Shown piece after piece: positions 1 through 13,300 of a stretch of 64,000 nucleotides of DNA; within the stretch, counting starts at the first letter, position 1; each line of letters starts with the position of its first letter. This DNA is from Sipunculus nudus (lineage: Eukaryota; Annelida; Sipuncula; Golfingiida; Sipunculidae). Made by a program: the position numbers and the translations under genes. The stretch spans positions 48,099,659-48,163,658 of the forward strand of contig CM049313.1 of the NCBI GenBank assembly GCA_026874595.1. Direction: 5' to 3'. Below the pieces are notes generated by a model. The model did no database searches. It was given only the letters and a program-made list of their open reading frames with translations, and was not told the DNA's origin.

Positions 1-104
1 GCACCTGCTGGTACAACAGTAAAATTGCTTTAATCCAGCCTGAAATGAAGCAGCATGAACATTTTATTTAATGTATAAAACAGATAAAGAACCAAAATGA
101 CAAT
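1..104 (+). repeat. Partial monomer at left edge (tail only)
   Basis: The window opens inside a monomer at GCACCTGCTGGTACAACAG, an A-type core end. It continues through the dyad-containing tail (TTTAATCCAGCC then TGAAGCAG) to the next monomer start at 105. The combination of an A-like GCACCTGCTGG with an E-like AAAATTGC tail suggests a chimera. The array clearly continues to the left of the window. Confidence 0.85.
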
Positions 105-766
105 GTTTTAAGATCGAAAGCGTTATCGGCTGATTGAGTGTAGTACCTGTGAATGCTAATGATACATAAAAACATAAGCACCACAAGATATTGGGGTTAA
201 TCGCCAAGGTTTAGGGCATGCCGACTATAATCATGGTTTCAATTCGGAAATCAGAGATAATTTCCATCGGAGCCTTTTGTGGCACTTATTTTGTGGAACC
301 GGAAGCCACTGCTGTACTTTTAAACTAGCACCTGAGGGTACTACAGTAAGACCCTTCAATCCAGCCTGAAATGAAGCAGCATGAAGGTTTAAATTATTGT
401 AAAGAAATGACGATAAAATAAATTAACAGTGTTTTAAGATCGAAACTGTTATCGGCTGATTGAGTCTAGTACCTGTGAATGCTAATGATGCATAGAAACA
501 TAAGCACCACAAGGTACTTGGGTTAATTGCCGAAGTTTCATCTGTAATATCGTCTACTAACTGTAAGGATGGTATCAAATAAGACCTGAGACGGAATTTT
601 CTTCGGACATTATGTGGCAGTTATCTTGTGGAGTCCGTAGGCACTGGTGTGTTTTTCAATTACCATCTAGGGGTACAACAGTAGGATTGCTTCAATCAAA
701 CTTAAAATGAAGCAGCATGAACATTTTAAGTAATATATGGAACAGATAAAGAAACAAAATGACAAT

Positions 767-1107
767 GTTTTAAGATCGAAAGTGTGTTATCGGCTGATTG
801 AGTCTAGTACCTGTGAATGCTAATGATGCATAGAAACATAAGCACCACAAGGTACTGGGGTTAATCGCCGAAGTTTCAACGGTTTTAGGGCATGCCGACT
901 ATAATCATGGATTCAATTCGGAAATCAGACATAATTTCCATCGGAGCCTTTTGTGGCACTTATTTTGTGGAGCCGGAATGAAATGTTGTACTTTTAAACT
1001 AGCACCTAGGGTTACAACAGTAAAATTGCTTCAATCCAGCCTGAAATGAAGCAGCATGAACATTCTGTTTTAAATGTTTAAAACAGATAAAGAACCAAAA
1101 TTACAAT
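767..1107 (+). repeat. Family E monomer, full length (341 bp)
   Basis: This is the only clearly complete E-type unit. The core reads TTTCAACGGTTTTAGGGCAT, ATCATGGATTCAATTCGG, TCAGACATAATTTCCATCGG, GAGCCGGAATGAAATG and TACTTTTAAACTAGCACC, followed by a normal tail with TAAAATTGCTTCAATCC. Everywhere right of about 6.7 kb, E exists only as a copy cut after TTTTAAAC. This unit therefore shows what the deleted form lost. E is closest to A in its first half. Confidence 0.85.
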
Positions 1108-1396
1108 GTTTTAAGATCGAAACTGTTATCGGCTTATTAAGTGTAGTACCTGTGTATGCTAATGACGCATAGAAACATAAGCACCATAAGGTATTGGGGT
1201 TAATTGCCGAGAAACTCTGACATAATTTCCCTCGGAGCCTTTTGCGGCACTTATTTTGTGGAACCGGAAGCCACTGCTGTACTTTTAAACTAGCACCTAG
1301 GGTTACAACAGTTAGATTGCTTAAATCCAGCCTGAAATGAAGCAGCATGAACAGTTTATTTAATGTATAAAACAGACAAAGAACCAAAATAACAAT
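1108..1396 (+). repeat. F monomer with ~47-bp deletion at the head-core junction
   Basis: TTAATTGCCGA joins directly to GAAACTCTGACATAATTTCC. The usual GGTTCAACA to CAAATA segment is missing, leaving a 289-bp monomer. It is unique to the left mosaic region. Confidence 0.78.
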
Positions 1397-3750
1397 GTTT
1401 TAAGATCTAAAGTGTTATCGGCTGATTAAGTCTAGTACCTGTGTATGCTAATGATGCATAGAAACATAAGCACCATAAGGTACTGGGGTTAATCGCCGAA
1501 GGTTCTACAGTTACAGCTTCTGCCGCCTATCGATATGGTGTCAAATAGAAACTCTGACATAATTTCCATTGGACACTTTTTTTGGCATTTATCCTGTGGA
1601 ACCCGTAGGCACTGGTGTATATTTTCAACTAGCACCTAGGGGTACTACAGTAAGACTGCTTCAATCCAGCCTGAAATGAAGCAGCATGAAGGTATTAATT
1701 ATTGTAACGAAATGATGAAAAAAAATAACAGTGTTTTAAGATCGAAAGTGTTATCGGCTGATTGAGTCTAGTACCTGTGAATGCTAATGATGCATAGAAA
1801 CATAAGCACCACAAGGTACTGGGGTTAATTGCCGAAGTTTCATCTATAATATCGTCTACTAACTGTAATGATGGTATCAAATAAGACCTGAGACGGTATT
1901 TTCTTCGGACATTATGTGGCAGTTATCTTGTGGAGTTTGTAATCACTGGAGCATTTTTCAATTAACATTTAGGGGTACTGCAGTATGATTGCTTGAATCA
2001 AACTTAAAATGAAGCAGCATGAACATTTTAAGTAATATATGGAACAGATAAAGAAACAAAATTACAATGTTTTAAGATCGAAAGCCTTATCGGCTGATTG
2101 AGTCTAGTACCTGTGTATGCTAATGATGCATAGAAACATAAGCGCCATAAGGTACTAGGGTTAATCGCCGAAGGTTCAATAATTACAGCTTCTGCCGCCT
2201 ATCGATATAGTGTCAAATAGAAGCTCTGACATAATTTTCATTGGACACTTTTTTGGCAGTTATCCTGTGGAACCCGTAGGCACTGGTGTACATTTTCAAC
2301 TAGCACCTAGAGGTACTACAGTAAGACTGCTTCAATCCAGCCTGAAATGAAGGAGCATGAAGGTTTTAATTAATGTAACAAAATGATGAAAAAATAAAAT
2401 AACAGTGTTTTAAGATCGAAAGTGTTATCGGCTGATTAAGTCTAGTACCTGTGAATGCTAATGATGCATAGAAACATAAGCACCACAAGGTACTGGGGTC
2501 AATTGCCGAAGTCTGATCTATAATATCTTCTGCCAACTATAATAATGGTATCAAATAGCACCTAAGACGGCATTTTCATCGGACATTTTATGGCAGTTAT
2601 CTTGTGGAGCACGTAGGCACTTGTGTATTATTCAATTAACACCTAGGGGATCTACACTATGTTTGCTTCAATCGAGCCTGAAATGAAGCAGCATGAACAT
2701 TTAACTAATATATGGAACAGATAAAGAAACAAAATGACAATGTTTTAAGATCGAAAGCCTTATCGGCTGATTGAGTCTAGTACCTGTGAATGCTAATGAT
2801 GCATAGAAACATAAGCACCACAAGGTACTGGGGTTAATCGCCGAAGTTTCAACGGTTTTAGGGCATTCCGACTATAACGATGGTTTCAAATCGGAACCTA
2901 GACATAATTTCTATCGAAGCCTTTTGTGGCACTTATTTTGTGGAGCCGGAATCAAATGTTGTACTTTTAAACTAGCACCTAGGGTTACAACAGTAAAATT
3001 GCTTCAATCCAGCCTGAAATGTAGCAGCATGAACATTCTGTTTTTAATGTTTAAAACAGATAAAGAACCAAAATGACAATGTTTTAAGATCGAAAGTGTT
3101 ATCGGCTGATTAAGTCTAGTACCTGTGTATGCTAATGACGCATAGATACATAAGCACCATAAGGTACTGGAGTTAATCGCCGAAGGTTCAACAGTTTCAG
3201 ATTTTGCCGCCTATCGCTATGGTGACAAATAGAAACTCTGACATAATTTCCCTTGGAGCCTTTTGCGGCACTTATTTTGTGGAACCGAAGCCACTGCTGT
3301 ACTTTTAAACAAGCACCTAGGGTTACAACAGTTAGATTGCTTCAATCCAGCCTGAAATGAAGCAGCATGAACAGTTTATTTAATGTATAAAACAGATAAA
3401 GAACCAAAATAACAATGTTTTAAGATCTAAAGTGTTATCGGCTGATTAAGTCTAGTACCTGTGTATGCTAATGATGCATAGTAACATAAGCACCATAAGG
3501 TACTGGGTTAATCGCCGAAGTTTCAACTGTTTAAGCGCATTCCGACTGTAATGATGGTTTCAAATCATAACCCAGACATAATTTCTATCGAAGCCTTTTG
3601 TGGCACTTATTTCGTGGAGCCCGAAGCCACGGTTGTACTTTCAACTAGCACCTACAGGTACAACAGTAAGATCACTTCAATCAAGCCTGAAAAGAAGCAG
3701 CATGGACATTTTATTAATGTATAAAACAGATAAAGAACCAAAATTACAAT

Positions 3751-4069
3751 CTTTTAAGATTAAGTGTAGTACCTGTGTATGCTAATGATGCATAGAAACA
3801 TAAGCACCATAAGGTACTGGGGTTAATCGCCGAAGGTTCAACAGATACAGCTTTTGCCGCCTATCGATATGGTGACAAATAGAAACTCTGGCATAATTTC
3901 CATTGGACACTTTTTTTGGCATTTATCCTGTGGAACCCGTAGGCACTGGTGTATATTTTCAACTAGCACCTAGGGGTACTACAGTAAGACTGCTTCAATC
4001 CAGCCTGAAATGAAGCAGCATGAAGGTTTTAATTATTGTAACAAAATGATGAAAAAATAAAATAACAGT
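3751..4069 (+). repeat. B monomer with 20-bp head deletion
   Basis: The head reads CTTTTAAGATTAAGTGTAG. The 20 bases normally between GAT and TAAGTG, which include TTATCGGCTG, are missing. The lost segment is flanked by GAT in the full-length form, which suggests slippage between short direct repeats. The monomer is 319 bp. Confidence 0.8.
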
Positions 4070-4407
4070 GTTTTAAGATCGAAAGTGTTATCGGCTGATT
4101 GAGTCTAGTACCTGTGAATGCTAATGATGCATAGAAACATAAGCACCACAAGGTACTGGGGTTAATCGCCGAAGTGTCATCTATAATATCGTCTACTAAC
4201 TGTAATGATGGTATCAAATAAGACCTGAGACGGTATTTTTTGTTCGGACATTATGTGGCAGTTATCTTGTGGAGTCCGTTATCACTGGAGCATTTTTCAA
4301 TTAACATTTAGGGGTACTACAGTATGATTGCTTCAATCAAACTTAAAATGAAGCAGCATAAACATTTTAAGTAATATATGGAACAGATAAAGAAACAAAA
4401 TGACAAT
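4070..4407 (+). repeat. Family C monomer (representative, 338 bp)
   Basis: C cores begin TCATCTATAATATCGTC after the head, contain CTAACTGTAATGATGGTATC, AAGACCTGAGACGG and CTTGTGGAGTCCGTTATCAC, and end with TTCAATTAACATTTAGGGG. The tail arm is ATTGCTTCAATCAAACTT. There are two tail versions: one with GTAATATATGGAACAG (as here) and one with the B-like GTAACAAAATGATG (as at 23699-24036). The minus strand holds a 61-62 codon open frame in most copies, which I judge to be non-coding. Confidence 0.9.
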
Positions 4408-6428
4408 GTTTTAAGATCGAAAGCCTTATCGGCTGATTGAGTCTAGTACCTGTGAATGCTAATGATGCATAGAAACATAAGCACCACAAGGTACTGGGGT
4501 TAATCGCCGAAGTGTCATCTATAATATCGTCTACTAACTGTAATGATGGTATCAAATAAGACCTGAGACGGTATTTTTTCTTCGGACATTATGTGGCAGT
4601 TATCTTGTGGAGTCCGTTATCACTGGAGCATTTTTCAATTAACATTTAGGGGTACTACAGTATGATTGCTTCAATCAAACTTAAAATGAAGCAGCATGAA
4701 CATTTTAAGTAATATATGGAACAGATAAAGAAACAAAATGACCATGTTTTAAGATTGAAAGCCTTATCGGCTGATTGAGTCTAGTACCTGTGATTGCTAA
4801 TGATGCATAGAAACATAAGCACCACAAGGTACTGGGGTTAATCGCCGAAGGTTCAACATTTACAGATTTTGCCGCCTCTCGCTATGGTGACAAATAGAAA
4901 CTCTGACATAATTTCCTCTTAGCCTTTTGCGGCATTTATTTTGTGGAACCGGAAGCCACTGCTGTACTTTTAAACTAGCACCTAGGGTTACAACAGTTAG
5001 ATTGCTTCAATCTAGCCTGAAGTGAAGCAGCATGAACTTTTTTTTAATGTATAAAACAGATAAAGAACCAAAATGACAATGTTTTAAGATCGAAAGCGTT
5101 ATCGGCTGATTGAGTGTAATACCTGTGTATGCTAATGATGCATAGAAACATAAGCACCATAAGGTACTGGGGTTAATCGCCGAAGGTTCAACAGTTACAG
5201 CTTCTGCCGCCTATCGATATGGTGTCAAATAGAAACTCAGACATAATTTCCATTGGACACTTTTTTTGGCATTTATCCTGTGGAACCCGTAGGCACTGGT
5301 GTATATTTTCAACTAGCACCTAGGGGTACTACAGTAAGACTGCTTCAATCCAGCCTGAAATGAAGCAGCATGAAGGTTTTTAATTATTGCAACAAAATGA
5401 TGAAAAAATGAAATAACAGTGTTTTAAGATCGAAAGTGTTATCGGCTGATTGATACTAGTACCTGTGAATGCTAATGATGCATAGAAACATAAGCACCAC
5501 AAGGTACTGGGGTTAATCGCCGAAGTTTCAACTGTTTAAGCGCATTCCGACTATAATGATGGTTTCAAATCGGAACCGAGACATAATTTCTATCGAAGCC
5601 TTTTCCGGCACTTATTTCTTGGAGCCCGAAGCCACGGTTGTACTTTCAACTAGCACCTAGTGGTACAACAGTAAGATTACTTCAATCAAGCCTAAAATGA
5701 AGCAGCATGGACATTTTATTAATGTATAAAACAAATAAATAACCAAAATTACAATGTTTTAAGATCGAAAGTGTTATCGGCTGATTGAGTCTAGTACCTG
5801 TGAATGCTAATGATGCATAGTAACATAAGCACCACAAGGTACTGGGTTAATCGCCGAAGTTTCAACTGTTTAAGCGCATTCCGACTATAATGATGGTTTC
5901 AAATCGGAACCCAAACATAATTTCTATCGAAGCCTTTTGTGGCACTTATTTCGTGGAGCCCGAAGCCACGGTTGTACTTTCAACTAGCACCTACTGGTAC
6001 AACAGTAAGATTACTTCAATCAGGCCTGAAATGAAGCAGCATGGACATTTTATAAATGTATAAAACAGATAAAGAACCAAAATTACAATGTTTTAAGATC
6101 TAAAGTGTTATCGGCTGATTAAGTCTAGTACCTGTGTATGCTAATGACGCATAGAAACATAAGCACCATAAGGTACTGGGGTTAATTGCCAAAGGTTCAA
6201 CAGATAAAGCTTTTGCCGCCTGTCGATATGGTGTCAAATAGAAACTCTGGCATAATTTCCATTGGACAATTTTTTGGTAGTTATCCTGTGGAACCCGTAG
6301 GCACTGTTGTATATTTTCAACTAGCACCTAGGGGTACTACAGTAAGACTGCTTCAATCCAGCCTGAAATGAAGCAGCATGAAGGTTTTAATTAATGTAAC
6401 AAAATGATGAAAAAATAAAAAAAACAGT

Positions 6429-6995
6429 GTTTTAAGATCGAAAGTGTTATCGGCTGATTGAGTCCAGTATCTGTGAATGCTAATGATGCATTGAAACATA
6501 AGAACCACAAAGTACTCGGGTTAATCGCCGAAGTCTCATCTATAATATCTTCTGCCACCTATAATAATGGTATCAAATAGCACCTGAGACGGCATTTTAA
6601 TCGAACATTTCATGGCAGTTATCTTGTGGAGCAGGTAGGCACTGGTGTATTTTTCAATTAAAACCTTGGGTTACAAAAGTAATTTTGCTTTAATCCAGCC
6701 TGAAATGAAGCAGCATGAACATTTTATTTAATGTAAAAAACAGATAAAGAACCAAAATGACAATGTTTTAAGATCGAAAGCGTTATCGGCTGATTGAGTG
6801 TAGAACCTGTGAATGCTAATGATACACAAAAAAATAAGCACCACAAGGTACTGGGGTTAATCGCCGAGGTTTCAACTGTTTTAGGGCATGCCGACTATAA
6901 TCATGGTTTCAATTCGGAAATCAGACATAATTTCCATCGGAGCCTTTTCTGGCACTTATTTCGTGGAGCCGGAATCAAATGTTGTACTTTTAAAC
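6429..6995 (+). repeat. D-Et module, copy 1
   Basis: D (6429-6764) is followed by the E monomer cut after TTTTAAAC (6765-6995, 231 bp). The E part joins directly to AAAGTGTTATCGG in the head of the next B. This first copy has TTTTCTGGCAC where later copies have TTTTGTGGCAC. Confidence 0.88.
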
Positions 6996-9900
6996 AAAGT
7001 GTTATCGGCTGATTAAGTGTAGTACCTGTGTATGCTAATGATGCATAGAAACATAAGCACCATAAGGTACTGGGGTTAATCGCCGAAGGTTCAACAGATA
7101 CAGCTTTTGCCGCCTATCGATATGGTGACAAATAAAAACTCTGGCATAATTTCCATTGGACACTTTTTTTGGCATTTATCCTGTGGAACCCGTAGGCACT
7201 GGTGTATATTTTCAACTAGCACCTAGGGGTACTACAGTAAGACTGCTTCAATCCAGCCTGAAATGAAGCAGCATGAAGGTTTTAATTATTGTAACAAAAT
7301 GATGAAAAAATAAAATAACAGTGTTTTAAGATCGAAAGTGTTATCGGCTGATTGAGTCTAGTACCTGTGAATGCTAATGATGCATAGAAACATAAGCACC
7401 ACAAGGTTCTGGGGTTAATCGCCGAAGTGTCATCTATAATATCGTCTACTAACTGTAATGATGGTATCAAATAAGACCTGAGACGGTATTTTTTCTTCGG
7501 ACATTATGTGGCAGTTATCTTGTGGAGTCCGTTATCACTGGAGCATTTTTCAATTAACATTTAGGGGTACTACAGTATGATTGCTTCAATCAAACTTAAA
7601 ATGAAGCAGCATAAACATTTTAAGTAATATATGGAACAGATAAAGAAACAAAATGACAATGTTTTAAGATCGAAAGCCTTATCGGCTGATTGAGTCTAGT
7701 ACCTGTGAATGCTAATGATGCATAGAAACATAAGCACCACAAGGTACTGGGGTTAATCGCCGAAGTGTCATCTATAATATCGTCTACTAACTGTAATGAT
7801 GGTATCAAATAAGACCTGAGACGGTATTTTTTCTTCGGACATTATGTGGCAGTTATCTTGTGGAGTCCGTTATCACTGGAGCATTTTTCAATTAACATTT
7901 AGGGGTACTACAGTATGATTGCTTCAATCAAACTTAAAATGAAGCAGCATGAACATTTTAAGTAATATATGGAACAGATAAAGAAACAAAATGACCATGT
8001 TTTAAGATTGAAAGCCTTATCGGCTGATTGAGTCTAGTACCTGTGAATGCTAATGATGCATAGAAACATAAGCACAACAAGGTACTGGGGTTAATCGCCG
8101 AAGGTTCAACATTTACAGATTTTGCCGCCTCTCGCTATGGTGACAAATAGAAACTGTGACATAATTTCCTCGGAGCCTTTTGCGGCACTTATTTTGTGGA
8201 ACCGGAAGCCACTGCTGTACTTTTAAACTAGCACCTAGGGTTACAACAGTTAGATTGCTTCAATCTAGCCTGAAGTGAAGCAGCATGAACTTTTTTTTAA
8301 TGTATAAAACAGATAAAGAACCAAAATGACAATGTTTTAAGATCGAAAGCGTTATCGGCTGATTGAGTGTAATACCTGTGTATGCTAAGGATGCATAGAA
8401 ACATAAGCACCATAAGGTACTGGGATAAATCGCCGAAGGTTCAACAGTTATCGATTTGGTGTCAAATAGAAACTCTGACATAATTTCCATTGGACACTTT
8501 TTTGGCATTTATCCTGTGGAACCCGTAGGCACTGGTGTATATTTTCAACTAGCACCTAGGGGTACTACAGTTAGATTGCTTCAATCCAGCCTGAAATGAA
8601 GCAGCATGAACAGTTTATTTAATGTATAAAACAGATAAAGAACCAAAATAACAATGTTTTAAGATCGAAAGTGTTATCGGCTGATTGAGTCTAGTACCTG
8701 TGAATGCTAATGATGCATAGAAACATAAGCACCACAAGGTACTGGGGTTAATCGCCGAAGTGTCATCTATAATATCGTCTACTAACTGTAAAGATGGTAT
8801 GAAATTAGACCTGAGACGGTATTTTTTCTTCGGACATTATGTGGCAGTTATCTTGTGGAGTCCGTTATCACTGGAGCATTTTTCAATTAACATTTAGGGG
8901 TACTACAGTATGATTGCTTCAATCAAACTTAAAATGAAGCAGCATGAACATTTTAAGTAATATATGGAACAGATAAAGAAACAAAATGACAATAATTTAA
9001 GATCGAAAGCCTTATCGGCTGATTAAGTCTAGTACCTGTGAATGCTAATGATGCATAGAAACATAAGCACCACAAGGTACTGGGTTAATCGCCGAAGTTT
9101 CAACTGTTTAAGCGCCTTTCGACTATAATGATGGTTTCAAATCGGAACCCAGACATAATTTCTATCGAAGCCTTTTGTGGCACTGATTTCGTGGAGCCCG
9201 AAGCCACGGTTGTACTTTCAACTCGCACCTGCTGGTACAACAGTAAGATTACTTCAATCAAGACTGAAATGAAGCAGCATGAACATTTTAAGTAATATAT
9301 GGAACAGATAAAGAAATAAGATGACAATGTTTTAAGATCGAAAGCCATATCGGCTGATTGAGTTTAGTACCTGTGAATGCTAATGATGCATAGAAACATA
9401 AGCACCACAAGGTACTGGGTTAATCGCCGAAGTTTCAACTGTTTAAGCGCATTCCGACTATAAAGATGGTTTCAAATCGGAACCTAGACATAATTTCTAT
9501 CGAAGCCTTTTGTGGCACTTATTTCGTGGAGCCCGAAGCCACGGTTGTACTTTCAACTAGCACCTGCTGGTACAACAGTAAGATTACTTCAATCAAGCCT
9601 GAAATGAAGCAGCATGGACATTTTATTAATGTATAAAACAGATAAAGAACCAAAATTACAATGTTTTAAGATCTAAAGTGTTATCGGCTGATTAAGTCTA
9701 GTACCTGTGTATGCTAATGACGCATAGAAACATAAGCACCATAAGGTACTGGGGTTAATCGCCGAAGGTTCAACAGATACAGCTTTTGCCGCCTATCGAT
9801 ATGGTGTCAAATAGAAAGTCTGGCATAATTTCCATTGGACACTTTTTTGGCATTTATCCTGTGGAACCCGTAGGCACTGGTGTATATTTTCAACTAGCAC

Positions 9901-10332
9901 CTAAGGGTACTACAGTAAGACTGCTTCAATCCAGCCTGAAATGAAGCAGCATGAAGGTTTTAATTATTGTAACAAAATGATGAAAAAATAAAATAACTGT
10001 TTTAAAATCGAAAGTGTTATCGGCTGATTGAGTCTAGTACCTGTGAATGCTAATGATGCATAGAAACATAAGCACCACAAGGTACTGGGTTAATTGCCGA
10101 TGTTTCAACTGTTTAAGCGCATACCGACTATAATGATGGTTTCAAATCGGAACCCAGACAAAATTTCTATCGAAGCCTTTTGTGGCACTTATTTCGTGGA
10201 GCCCGAAGCCACGGTTGTACTTTCAACTAGCACCTACTGGTACAACAGTAAGATTACTTCAATCAAGCCTGAAATGAAGCAGCATGGACATTTTATTAAT
10301 GTATAAAACAGATAAAGAACCAAAATGACAAT
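6996..10332. repeat. Region 3: B-C-C-F-B-C-A-A-B-A
   Basis: Monomer starts: B 6996; C 7323; C 7661; F 7999; B 8334 (322 bp, 16-bp core deletion); C 8656; A 8994; A 9329; B 9663; A 9999. The first four and a half monomers repeat region 2 at offset 3253. The monomer at 8994 starts with AATAATTTAAG instead of ATGTTTTAAG, so its boundary is recognised from spacing. Confidence 0.85.
8334..8655 (+). repeat. B monomer with 16-bp core deletion
   Basis: CAACAGTTA joins directly to TCGATTTGGTGTC, with the CAGCTTCTGCCGCCTA segment absent. TA occurs at both ends of the lost segment. The monomer is 322 bp and this deletion is not seen elsewhere in the window. Confidence 0.8.
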
Positions 10333-13300
10333 GTTTTAAGATCGAAAGTGTTATCGGCTGATTAAGTTTAGTACCTGTGTATGCTAATGATGCATAAAAA
10401 CATAAGCACCATTAGGTACTGGGGTTAATCGCCGAAGGTTCAACAGATACAGCTTTTGCTGCCTATCGATATGGTGTCAAATAGAAACTCTGGCATAATT
10501 TCCATTGGACAATTTTTTGGTAGTTATCCTGTGGAACCCGTAGGCACTGTTGTATGTTTTCAACTAGCACCTAGGGGTACTACAGTAAGACTGCTTCAAT
10601 CCAGCCTGAAATGAAGCAGCATGAAGGTTTTAATTAATGTAACAAAATGATGAAAAAATAAAATAACAGTGTTTTAAGATCGAAAGTGTTATCGGCTGAT
10701 TGAGTCTAGTATCTGTGTATGCTAATGATGCATAGAAACATAAGCACCATAAGGTACTGGGGTTAATCGCCGAAGGTTCAACAGTTACAGCTTCTGCCGC
10801 CTATCGATATGGTGTCAAATAGAAACTCAGACATAATTTCCATTGGACACTTTTTTTGGCATTTATCCTGTGGAACCCGTAGGCACTGGTGTATATTTTC
10901 AACTAGCACCTAGGGGTACTACAGTAAGACTGCTTCAATCCAGCCTGAAATGAAGCAGCATGAAGGTTTTAATTATTGCAACAAAATGATGAAAAAATGA
11001 AATAACAGTGTTTTAAGATCGAAAGTGTTATCGGCTGATTGATACTAGTACCTGTGAATGCTAATGATGCATAGAAACATAAGCACCACAAGGTACTGGG
11101 GTTAATCGCCGAAGTTTCAACTGTTTAAGCGCATTCCGACTATAATGATGGTTTCAAATCGGAACCGAGACATCATTTCTATCGAAGCCTTTTCCGGCAC
11201 TTATTTCTTGGAGCCCGAAGCCACGGTTGTACTTTCAACTAGCACCTAGTGGTACAACAGTAAGATTACTTCAATCAAGCCTGAAATGAAGCAGCATGGA
11301 CATTTTATTAATGTATAAAACAGATAAAGAACCAAAATTACAATGTTTTAAGATCGAAAGCCATATCGGCTGATTGAGTCTAGTACCTGTGAATGCTAAT
11401 GATGCATAGAAACATAAGCACCACAAGGTACTGGGTTAATCGCCGAAGTTTCAACTGTTTAAGCGCATTCCGACTATAATGATGGTTTCAAATCGGAACC
11501 TAGACATAATTTCTATCGAAGCCTTTTGTGGCACTTATTTCGTGGAGCCCGAAGCCACGGTTGTACTTTCAACTAGCACCTGCTGGTACAACAGTAAGAT
11601 TACTTCAATCAAGCCTGAAATGAAGCAGCATGGACATTTTATTAATGTATAAAACAGATAAAGAACCAAAATTACAATGTTTTAAGATCTAAAGTGGCTG
11701 ATTAAGTCTAGTACCTGTGTATGCTAATGACGCATAGAAACATAAGCACCATAAGGTACTGGGGTTAATCGCCGAAGGTTCAACAGATACAGCTTTTGCC
11801 GCCTATCGATATGGTGTCAAATAGAAACTCTGGCATAATTTCCATTGGACACTTTTTTTGGCATTTATCCTGTGGAACCCGTAGGCACTGGTTTATATTT
11901 TCAACTAGCACCTAGGGGTACTACAGTAAGACTGCTTCAATCCAGCCTGAAATGAAGCAGCATGAAGGTTTTAATTATTGTAACAAAATGATGAAAAAAA
12001 TAAAATAACAGTGTTTTAAAATCGAAAGTGTTATCGGCTGATTGAGTCTAGTACCTGTGAATGCTAATGATGCATAGAAACATAAGCACCACAAGGTACT
12101 GGGTTAATTGCCGATGTTTCAACTGTTTAAGCGCGAACCGACTATAATGATGGTTTCAAATCGGAACCCAGACAAAATTTCTATCGAAGCCTTTTGTGGC
12201 ACTTATTTCGTGGAGCCCGAAGCCACGGTTGTACTTTCAACTAGCACCTACTGGTACAACAGTAAGATTACTTCAATCAAGAATGAAATGAAGCAGCATG
12301 AACATTTTAAGTAATATATGGAACAGATAAAGAAACAAGATGACAATGTTTTAAGATCGAAAGCCATATCGGCTGATTGAGTCTAGTACCTGTGAATGCT
12401 AATGATGCATAGAAACATAAGCCTCACAAGGTACTGGGTTAATCGCCGAAGTTTCAACTGTTTAAGCGCATTCCGACTATAATGATGGTTTCAAATCGGA
12501 ACCTAGACATAATTTCTATCGAAGCCTTTTGTGGCACTTATTTCGTGGAGCCCGAAGCCACGGTTCTACTTTCAACTAGCACCTGCTGGTACAACAGTAA
12601 GATTACTTCAATCAAGCCTGAAATGAAGCAGCATGGACATTTTATTAATGTATAAAACAGATAAAGAACCAAAATTACAATGTTTTAAGATCTAAAGTGT
12701 TATCGGCTGATTAAGTCTAGTACCTGTGTATGCTAATGACGCATAGAAACATAAGCACCATAAGGTACTGGGGTTAATCGCCGAAGGTTCAACAGATACA
12801 GCTTTTGCCGCCTATCGATATGGTGTCAAATAGAAACTCTGGCATAATTTCCATTGGACACTTTTTTTGGCATTTATCCTGTGGAACCCGTAGGCACTTG
12901 TGTATATTTTCAACTAGCACCTAGGGGTACTACAGTAAGACTGCTTCAATCCAGCCTGAAATGAAGCAGCATGAAGGTTTTAATTATTGTAACAAAATGA
13001 TGAAAAAATAAAATAACAGTGTTTTAAAATCGAAAGTGTTATCGGCTGATTGAGTCTAGTACCTGTGAATGCTAATGATGCATAGAAACATAAGCACCAC
13101 AAGGTACTGGGTTAATTGCCGAAGTTTCATCTATAATATCATCATGCTAATGATGCATTGAAACATAAGAACCACAAAGTACTCGGGTTAATCGCCGAAG
13201 TCTCATCTATAATATCTTCTGCCACCTATAATAATGGTATCAAATAGCACCTGAAACGGCATTTTAATCGAACATTTCATGGCAGTTATCTTGTGGAGCA

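Larger units (their letters stand above)
1..3416. repeat. Region 1: divergent mosaic left end
   Basis: Monomer starts and types: partial to 104; E/F/B chimera 105 (326 bp); C 431; full E 767; F 1108 (289 bp, about 47 bp missing at the head-core junction); B 1397; C 1733; B 2069; D 2407 (336-bp class with ordinary head); E/A/E chimera 2742; F 3081. No block longer than about one monomer matches the rest of the window closely. Private variants are frequent, for example GGTATTAATT at 1691 and GATACATAAAAAC near 172. This reads as an older, less homogenised part of the array. Confidence 0.8.
3417..6995. repeat. Region 2: A-B-C-C-F-B-A-A-B-D-Et
   Basis: Monomer starts: A 3417; B 3751 (20 bp missing in the head); C 4070; C 4408; F 4746; B 5081; A 5421; A 5756; B 6090; D 6429; Et 6765. 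The part 3755-5200 is repeated at 7008-8450 (offset 3253). The B-A junction near 5421-5460, with GATACTAGTACC in the head, also occurs at 11010, 17018, 18364 and 27958 and marks a shared B-A pair. Confidence 0.85.

Noticed and set aside
4029-4217. Minus-strand open frame of 61-62 codons repeated in many C monomers (start MIPSLQLVDD or MILSLQLVDD)
   Set aside because: It recurs only because the C monomer recurs. It crosses the monomer boundary into the next head, its changes alter amino acids freely (L/P, E/D, S/F), and no codon-use or ribosome-entry signal supports it. The shared head is equally conserved where no frame exists.
6794-7012. 72-codon plus-strand frame over each Et monomer (MSVEPVNAND; MSVVPVNAND at 20814)
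   Set aside because: It is conserved only because the deleted E unit was copied as a block. It starts in the head and reads through the deletion joint into the next head. No similarity to a known protein family was recognised.
10094-10306. Plus-strand open frame of 60-70 codons in A monomers (start MPMFQLFKR)
   Set aside because: The start depends on a single-base variant (GATGTTTC versus GAAGTTTC). The same core in neighbouring A monomers has no frame of this length, and the end runs into non-coding tail.
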